64,000 bases of DNA from Monodelphis domestica. Taxonomy: Eukaryota > Chordata > Mammalia > Didelphimorphia > Didelphidae. The stretch lies in contig NC_077227.1 in NCBI RefSeq assembly GCF_027887165.1, positions 346,857,707-346,921,706 on the forward strand, in the 5' to 3' direction. This document shows, in pieces, positions 57,635 through 64,000 of the stretch. Both the position numbers and the translations under genes were made by a program. Under the pieces are notes generated by a model. It saw nothing but the letters and a program-made list of their open reading frames with translations. It was not told where the DNA came from and ran no database searches. The number at the start of each line of letters is the position of its first letter. Positions within the stretch are counted from its first letter, which is position 1.

Positions 57635-59640
57635 TCAACTAAAAAGCTAGTGGAAATAATCAACAACTTTAGCAAAGTTGCACAGGATATAAAATAAATC
57701 TACATAATCTATTTCTATATATTTCCAACACAACTCAACAGCAAGAATTAGAGAAATTCCATTTAAAATCGCTCTAGACAATATAAAATATTTAGGAATC
57801 TATCTGCTAAGACAAACACAGGAATTATATAAACACAACCATAAAACACTTTCCACACAATTAAAACTAGATCTAAATAATTGGAAAAACATTAATTGCT
57901 CATGGGTGGGATGAGCTAACATAATAAAAATGACAATCTTACCCAAATTAATTTACTTATTCAGTGCCATACCTATCAAACTACCAAGAAACTTTTTTAC
58001 TGAATTAGAAAAAATTATAACAAAATTCATTTGGAAGAACAAAAGATCAAAAATATCAAGAGAAATAATGGAAAAAAAAGTGAAGGATGGGGGCCTAGCA
58101 ATAGCAGATCTTAAACTGTACTATAAAGCAGTGATCATCAAAACAATATGGTACTGGGTTAAGAGACAGAAGGGAGGAACAATGGAATAGACTTGGGGTA
58201 AAAGTGTCCAATAAACTCAAAGATCCCAGCTTTTGGAGCAAAAATCCGCTATTTGACAAAAACTGCTGGAAAATTGGAAAACAGTATGGGAGAAATTAGG
58301 TTTAGATCAACATTTCACACCCTACCCCAAGATAAATTCAAAAATGGGCAAATGACTTAAATATAAAGAAGGAAACTATAAGTAAATTAGGTGAACATAG
58401 AATAACTGTCATGTCTATGGGAAAGGAGAGAATTTAAGACCAAGTAAGTGATAGAGAATATTACAAAATGTAAAATAAATAATTTTGATTACATGAAATT
58501 AAAAAGGTTTTATACAAACAAAGCCAAGGCAACCAAAATTAGAAGGGAAGCAAAAAACTGGGGAAAAATCTTTATATAACAAAAACCTCTGACAAAGGTC
58601 TAATTACTCAATTTTATAAGGAACTAAATAAATTATACCAAAAAATCAAGCCATTCCGCAATTAATAAATGGGCACGGGACTTGAATAGTTAATTTCAGA
58701 TAAAGAAATCAAAACTATCAATAAGCACATGAAAAAGTGCTCTAAATCTCTCATAATTAGAGAAATGCAAATCAAAACAACTCTGAGGTACCACCTCACA
58801 CCTAGCAGGTTGGCTAATATGACAGCAAAGGAAAGTAATAAATGTGGGAGGGGATGTGGCTAAATTGGGACACTAATGCATTGCTGGTGGAGTTGTGAAT
58901 TGATCCACCCATTCTGAAAGGCAATTTGGAATTATGCCCAAAGAGCTTTAAAAAACTTCCTGCCCTTTGATCCAACCATACCACCTCTGGGTTTATACCC
59001 CAAAGAGATAATAAGGAAAAAGACCTGTACAAAAATATTCATAGACATGCTTTTTGTGATGGCAAAAAAATAGCAAAATGAGGGGATGCCCTTCAGTTGG
59101 GGAATGGCTGAACAAATTGTGGTATCTGTTGGTGATGGAATATTATTGTGCTCAAAGGAATAATGAACTGGAGGAATTTCATGTGAACTGGAACAAATTC
59201 CAGGAATTGATGCAGAGTAAAAGGAACAGGACCAGGAGAACATTATACACAGAGACTGATACACTGTGGCACAATCAAAAGTAATAGACTTCTCTACTAG
59301 CAGCAATGCAATAATCCAGGACAATTCTGAGGGACTTATGAGAAAGAACACTATCCACATCCAGAGGAAGAACTGTGGGAGTAGAAACACAGAAGAAAAA
59401 CATTTACCTGGTCACATGGCTTGTTGGGGATATGACTGGGGATGTAGACTCTGAACAATCACTCTATTCCAAACATTAATAATATGGAAATAGGTCTTGA
59501 TCAGTGATACATGTAAAACCCAGTGGAATTGTTCATAGGCTATGATTGGGAGGACGGAGGAGGGGGGGGAAAGAAAATGAATCATGTAACCATGGGAAAA
59601 ATTCTAAATGAATTAATTAAATAAACAAAATGTTAAAAAA
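57635..59640 (+). mobile_element. L1, 3' two kilobases (ORF2 end and 3' UTR)
   Basis: The best-preserved LINE here. It starts after the RT core at aataatcaacaactttagca. A clear frame at 57930-58190 reads [20 protein letters not shown] and then [20 protein letters not shown]. Another at 59078-59284 gives the ORF2 C-terminus, ending RTLYTETDTLWHNQK before a stop. The 3' UTR runs to catgtaaccatgggaaaaat and an A-rich end. It has several stops and is 5'-truncated, so inactive. It lies opposite to gene B transcription, in its intron. Confidence 0.92.
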
Positions 59641-59644
59641 AGAA

Positions 59645-59970
59645 GAGGAAAATAAATGTCATAAAAAAGCAAAATTTTCAGGTTACAGATGTAAAAGAAC
59701 CCTATTGATCTATTGCACCCCAAGTCAGAACACTACTTAAAACTATCACTTGCTGAAGGTCAAGTTTTTAATGTACTGAAAATGAAAGAAATTAACTATA
59801 CTATTTGCATTAATTCAACAAAATTCCAAAGTATAATTGAACATCAGACCTATTAGAAGCACTGAGAGGAGGTAAATTGTAGGAGCTAAGCTTTATTGAA
59901 GGACAAGAATTGCCTTTAAAGAATGGAGTCACTTCACTTTTATGACAGAGAAATACAGTGGCTGAATTTG
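59645..59970. other. Unassigned stretch in gene B intron
   Basis: Nothing recognised. Confidence 0.4.
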
Positions 59971-59974
59971 GGAA

Positions 59975-60770
59975 TTGCAAAAAAAGTTCTGATAGATGAA
60001 TTAAATGGAATATCACTGTATATAACATAAGAAATGACAAATATAAAATTTATAGAACGGCATGGGAAGACTTCAATTAACTGATATGAACCAAATGAAG
60101 AAAGCCGAAACAGGAAAACAATATATATAATGAGTACCACAGGCAAATGAAAATAACAAGAATAAACAAAAAACAAAAAAATAAAAACTGAATGCTATGA
60201 CATTATAATGACCAAGGTTAGCCTGAAAGAAGAGGGATGAGAGGCACTTTCCCTACTTGTTTGCAGAGATGAGAGACCATGAGTTTGGAACACATATAAT
60301 GTCAGACATTTCTGATGTGTTGGTTCCCTGTGTAGAACTGCTTTTCTTCTTTTTTATTCTTTGTTTTAATGCCTGGGCTTTCTAGTATGGTGACAGGAAA
60401 GGATGGAATAAAAAACAAATGATTCCAATAATTTATTTTTAAAAAATAAAATACAGGGTGATTCACTTTAGAGTAATACATGCAATTAATATGTTGATCA
60501 AGCTTGGTCCCAATGGTAAAGTATAAGAAGACTACCATCACTTGGCAGAAGTAGGAAATCAGGGGTATGGAATTCTCTGCATATCAGATTTGTTTAAATT
60601 ATGTTTTTTAGTTTAGTTTTTTAGTTTTTAGTTTAGACCTTTTTCTTCTTCCTTTCTTCAACCTTTATTATAAGGAATGGCTCTCTGGGAGAGAATAAGG
60701 AGAGGACACAGCAGAAAATAAAGATAACATAAAACTAAAAGATACTAACAAATTAAAATACAAGAAATTT
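59975..60770 (+). mobile_element. Two old L1 3' ends
   Basis: 59975-60455 has agaaatgacaaatataaaat, gcatgggaagacttcaatta and an A-rich end. 60541-60770 has ttataaggaatggctctctg, a known marsupial-type L1 end. Confidence 0.55.
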
Positions 60771-61429
60771 AATTAATTTAATAATATATTGAAATAATCA
60801 ACATAGTAGATTCCTTTAGATGAATTAGTAATGACCTATCCTAAGTGATGCCTCTTTTAAAAACACTGCAGTATCAGATCTTAAATTATACTATAAAGCA
60901 AAAAAAAACAACAAAATATTTGATGATGGTTAAAAAATAGAAAGATCGATCTGTAATTAGGATACAAAAAACAAAAATTCAAAGACTGTAGCTACTGGGG
61001 TAAGGATTCACTAATCAACAAAAACTGCTGGGGAAAGTGGAAAGATATGGCAGAGAATAAGACTAAGACCAATCATATACCAAGATAAGCTCCCAATGCA
61101 TACATGACAGATATAAAAGGGCACATAAGAAACAAGTTAGGGAACAAGGAAGAAATAGCCTTTTCAATCTATGGATAGAGGATCAGTTCATCACCAAACA
61201 AGAGATTGAATGAACAATTTTAATTACATATAATTAAAGTTTTTGTACAAACAACATAATGCAACTAAAATTAGAAGGGAAAGAGTTAAATGGAAAAAAT
61301 ACTTGCAGCAAGTTTTTCTCTGATAATTTCACATTTCCAATATAACAGAGAGGTGATTCAAATCTGTAGCAAGTCATTCCCCAAATGATAGATGGTCAAA
61401 GGATAACAACATATTTACCCAATTGCATA

Positions 61430-61515
61430 TAAAAACAAAATTTAATTTTTTTATAATTTTGAGTTCCAAATTCTCTTACTCCTTCTTTCTTCCCTCCCCC
61501 TCCCCAAAAATTACT
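61430..61515 (-). mobile_element. L1 3' UTR end, antisense, inside the older L1
   Basis: aattttgagttccaaattct followed by a (tccc)-rich block, like 26533-26757. Confidence 0.5.
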
Positions 61516-61553
61516 AAATTGTGCACACTCTTAAGCCCATATTCCAAAGAGAT

Positions 61554-61602
61554 CAAAGAAAGAGAAAAAAGAACCTATATATATATTTTTTCTCTTTCTT
61601 TG
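61554..61602. repeat. Perfect 17-bp inverted repeat with AT-rich loop
   Basis: 61554-61570 (CAAAGAAAGAGAAAAAA) pairs exactly with 61586-61602 around a 15-base loop. Confidence 0.9.
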
Positions 61603-62140
61603 ACATATATATATATGTACACAAACACACAAAGATATTTATAGTAATGCTTTCTTACATGACAAAGAACTGGAAACTAAAAGAGTGCCTACTAATTGAG
61701 TGATAGCAAAACAAATAATGACATATGAATGTAATTGAATGTTATTTTACCATAAGAAAGGATGAGAGACATTTTCACAGAAAGCTAGTAAGACCTATAT
61801 AAAGTAATACACAGTGAAATGAACAGAACTAGGTGAACAATTTTGATAAGAGCACTATAAAACCAAGCAACTTTGAAAGACTTAAGAACTCAGATCAACA
61901 CAGTGACCAACTAGGAGTCCAGATCAGATGACAAAGCATACTACCTTGCCTCCTGAAAGAGAGGTGAAAAACTCAAGATACAGAATGAGGCATAAATTTT
62001 TGGACCCAGCTTATGGGTTAATCTATTTTTGCTAAAGAAACTATGCATATTTATAAGGAGGGATTGTTTATTTTTACCCCAGTGAGGAAGAAGAGTTGAG
62101 GGAAAAAAGTTTGTTCATTGAAAAATAAACAAAGCAAACA

Positions 62141-62750
62141 AAAACCATTATAGTTCAATAAAGACAGGATTTAGTGATCAGCACAATTAGAAGATTGTAA
62201 AAAGGATTCAGTTATTTTTTTTCCTTCTCAGATACATACTTAAGTATGTATCTTTAAAAAAGTAAAGCACTTAAAAGTTTCCAGTAAGTTTGTCAAAAGG
62301 AATAGGAAAGAATACTTCAGCCAAATATTTCATTTACTAAGAAAATTGCAATACTTCACAAACCCTGATAATGGCAGCCCTCTAGACTCAGCCAAATAGT
62401 TTGAATCTGGTTCTTTTAGGATTAACAAAAAAATGCAGTCCCCAAACCTCATTTCATTTCTTTAGCACAGGCTGCCAAAGTTTGAACAGGATTCCTGTTA
62501 CTAAGGCTTAAAGAGTATCCATCAATGTGGTTTATGCCAGAGCCCCCAAAAAAGCTTTGATTAGTTGCCATACACAAACTGATCTGAACAGCTGAGAGTT
62601 CCAACTCAGAAAAACTTGCCTAAGTCTTTTATTTCAATTTTCACAATATTCTTGGAAAAACCACGTTCTAAAGATTTGTTTTTTAGTTAAAAGATGTTAA
62701 TATTTAAAAAACCTTAACCTTAACCTTCACAGTATATAAGTGAAACGAAT
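62141..62750. other. Unassigned stretch in gene B intron
   Basis: Nothing recognised. Confidence 0.4.
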
Positions 62751-62754
62751 GGAT

Positions 62755-62945
62755 GATAATGTTACAGAAAAGTGAACAGCGGCCTCAAAGTCAAAAGGTC
62801 CAGTTCTAGCCTGCTATCTACTATTAATGAATTAATCTCAAGCAAGTCATTTCCCCTCCCTGGATCTCAGCCTTCTCCTATATTAAAAAAAGGGATTAGA
62901 ATAGATGATCTCCAAGGTTCATCCCAACTCTGACAATTCTATGTT
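62755..62945 (+). repeat. MIR/THER, next to a gene B exon
   Basis: gaattaatctcaagcaagtc and atctccaaggttcatcccaa; it ends 24 bases from the donor side of the exon at 62969. Confidence 0.7.
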
Positions 62946-62968
62946 TCAAAATGATGATTCCAACTTAC

Positions 62969-63064
62969 TTCTGTTCTAAAAATGGTGAGGGGCTTCCCAG
63001 GACAGCAGTCTTCTCTGATTTTATCATCTGCTTCAGAAGCAAATTTTACTTCAATGTGATCTAA
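62969..63064 (-). CDS. Gene B, coding exon (membrane protein, unrecognised)
   Basis: On the minus strand a pyrimidine-rich acceptor (CTCTTTAG|) opens at 63064 and a GTAAGT donor follows at 62968. The 96-bp exon is exactly 32 codons, phase 0 at both ends. It reads [20 protein letters not shown] and continues with a second Cys, then [11 protein letters not shown]. The adjacent Cys pair and alternating hydrophobic residues suit an extracellular or lumenal beta-rich domain, but this is inference. Its end joins in frame to the exon at 57609. Further 5' exons are expected beyond the right edge; none can be supported in 63065-64000. Confidence 0.75.
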
Positions 63065-64000
63065 CTAAAGAGAAAGAAAAAGATAGGAGTCATTAACATG
63101 GCCAATTAACACCACTGAACTTTAAATCCTACTCATTTTGCCGAGGAACAAAAGGAGATCCTCTACTTAATATGAAATGGTATGTGAATTTTTATTCTGT
63201 TTATGCAAATGTTATTAAATCTGGAATCAATCTTTTCTTAAATTAAATTTATACTTAAGATGCTCCTTTCAGTAGTGTAATTGGGATAGTCTATAATCAT
63301 TGCACATAAGAAAAAATTGACCATCTACACATCAAACAAGAAAAAAGGTGATGCAAAATTATTTTTAACCACTGAAAGAAAGTAACAGAGACAAAATGTG
63401 CAATTACAGCAGTCACTGGCTATGCCAATTGCCAAATGGATGTTAACATACAAATTTTCCTCTTCAGTACTATTTTATTTGATATAGCAAATAAAAAAAG
63501 TTATACAGCTCACAAAGTACCTTAGCATAATCCAAAATTTTAGAACAATATTCAAATAAGACCAGATGACACTGTATTTTGTCTCTGCAACTTCATTTGT
63601 TTCCCACTGTTCCCTTTCCTACAATGACCATATGCACATAAAAACACACACAGCTAAAGATATTAAGTAAATATCTGGCAAAAGGATTGAACAAAGATCA
63701 AGCTGACAAAATAATGCTTACTAGAAATAGAGAATTTAGTAATGTGGTGCCTTTTTTTTCTTCCCAGAAACAAAAGTCCAGTTTTAATATCAATACTGTC
63801 ACATATCCCTAAACTATGTAACACAATAATCTACAAATAACTGCCCAAGAATATTACATGGAGGCTAATGAGAAACAAATTATGATTGGAAGCAAACCCA
63901 AATATATCACTGAAGAACTTTTAAAATAGAGTAAAAACTATCTTCAGAATAGAAACAGAAAATCGACTAGTTTGGGGGAGGGCAAGGGGTCTCCGAAGAA
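63065..64000 (-). other. Gene B intron continuing to the window edge
   Basis: AT-rich; I see no exon with a good splice pair and no recognised repeat. Confidence 0.45.

Larger units (their letters stand above)
60865..62140 (+). mobile_element. Old L1, ORF2 end and 3' UTR
   Basis: cagatcttaaattatactat, caaaaactgctggggaaagt and ttgcctcctgaaagagaggt keep L1 order. Diverged and interrupted near 61430-61620. Confidence 0.75.
57610..62968 (-). other. Gene B intron (5.4 kb)
   Basis: A phase-0 intron carrying a 2 kb L1 3' portion opposite to transcription, at least two further old L1 ends, an antisense L1 end and a MIR. About 59645-59970 and 62145-62750 show nothing recognisable. Confidence 0.65.

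Noticed and set aside
58814-59390. Reverse frames of 72 and 152 codons
   Set aside because: Antisense shadows of the L1 ORF2 C-terminus.
1-64000. tRNA genes suggested by SINE heads
   Set aside because: The heads are tRNA-derived but lack a foldable cloverleaf and sit in SINEs.
1-64000. CRISPR arrays, operons, prophage or other prokaryotic systems
   Set aside because: The window is mammalian; no spaced direct repeats or compact gene runs are present.

Overview
The window looks like marsupial (metatherian) nuclear DNA: AT-rich, intron-bearing and built largely of retroposons. The best evidence is about 34 copies or partial copies of one tRNA-headed SINE (called SINE-A here). Its body reads as a gggcagctgggtggctcag-type head, a CORE-like middle (tgtgaccctgggcaagtcac) and the tail caatacacagtattgattct, followed by aaggtaagggttt. 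About eight copies of a second SINE (SINE-B, MAR1-like) share the head but end in gagctggagaaggaaatggc and a gactgaa/caacaa tail. Both kinds are typical of marsupial genomes. L1, L2, CR1/L3, MIR/THER and LTR fossils make up the rest of the recognisable repeats. Species cannot be fixed from sequence alone.

Layout: (1) 1.1-14.1 kb, plus strand: the last three coding exons of a gene whose protein I do not recognise (gene A). It is a Ser/Pro-rich, basic, probably disordered C-terminus of about 288 visible residues, and exon phases agree across both introns. (2) 14.1-54.2 kb: about 40 kb with no supportable gene. It holds L2, MIR, SINEs, old L1 ends, four solo-looking LTR fossils (one more lies inside a gene A intron is counted among these four) and several repeat-poor islands (17.2-18.4, 21.5-22.3, 28.5-30.4, 47.0-49.3 kb). 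(3) 54.2-64.0 kb, minus strand: the last three exons of a second gene (gene B) that runs off the right edge. It encodes a single transmembrane segment and a C-terminal tail of about 70 residues. I do not recognise it either. Its introns carry a 2 kb L1 3' end and older L1 pieces.

Genes A and B converge. Nothing in the window shows that they work together, and there is no operon-like structure, RNA gene or CRISPR array. I found no evidence of a new biological system. The most informative observations are structural: a retrocopied transcript end inside a SINE, a perfect 29-bp inverted repeat, an L1 with a 5' inversion, a local 150-bp duplication, and a pair of related LTRs in opposite orientation that appear to split one older L1. 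Repeat boundaries are read by eye and are good to about 5-20 bases unless a target-site duplication (TSD) is given.
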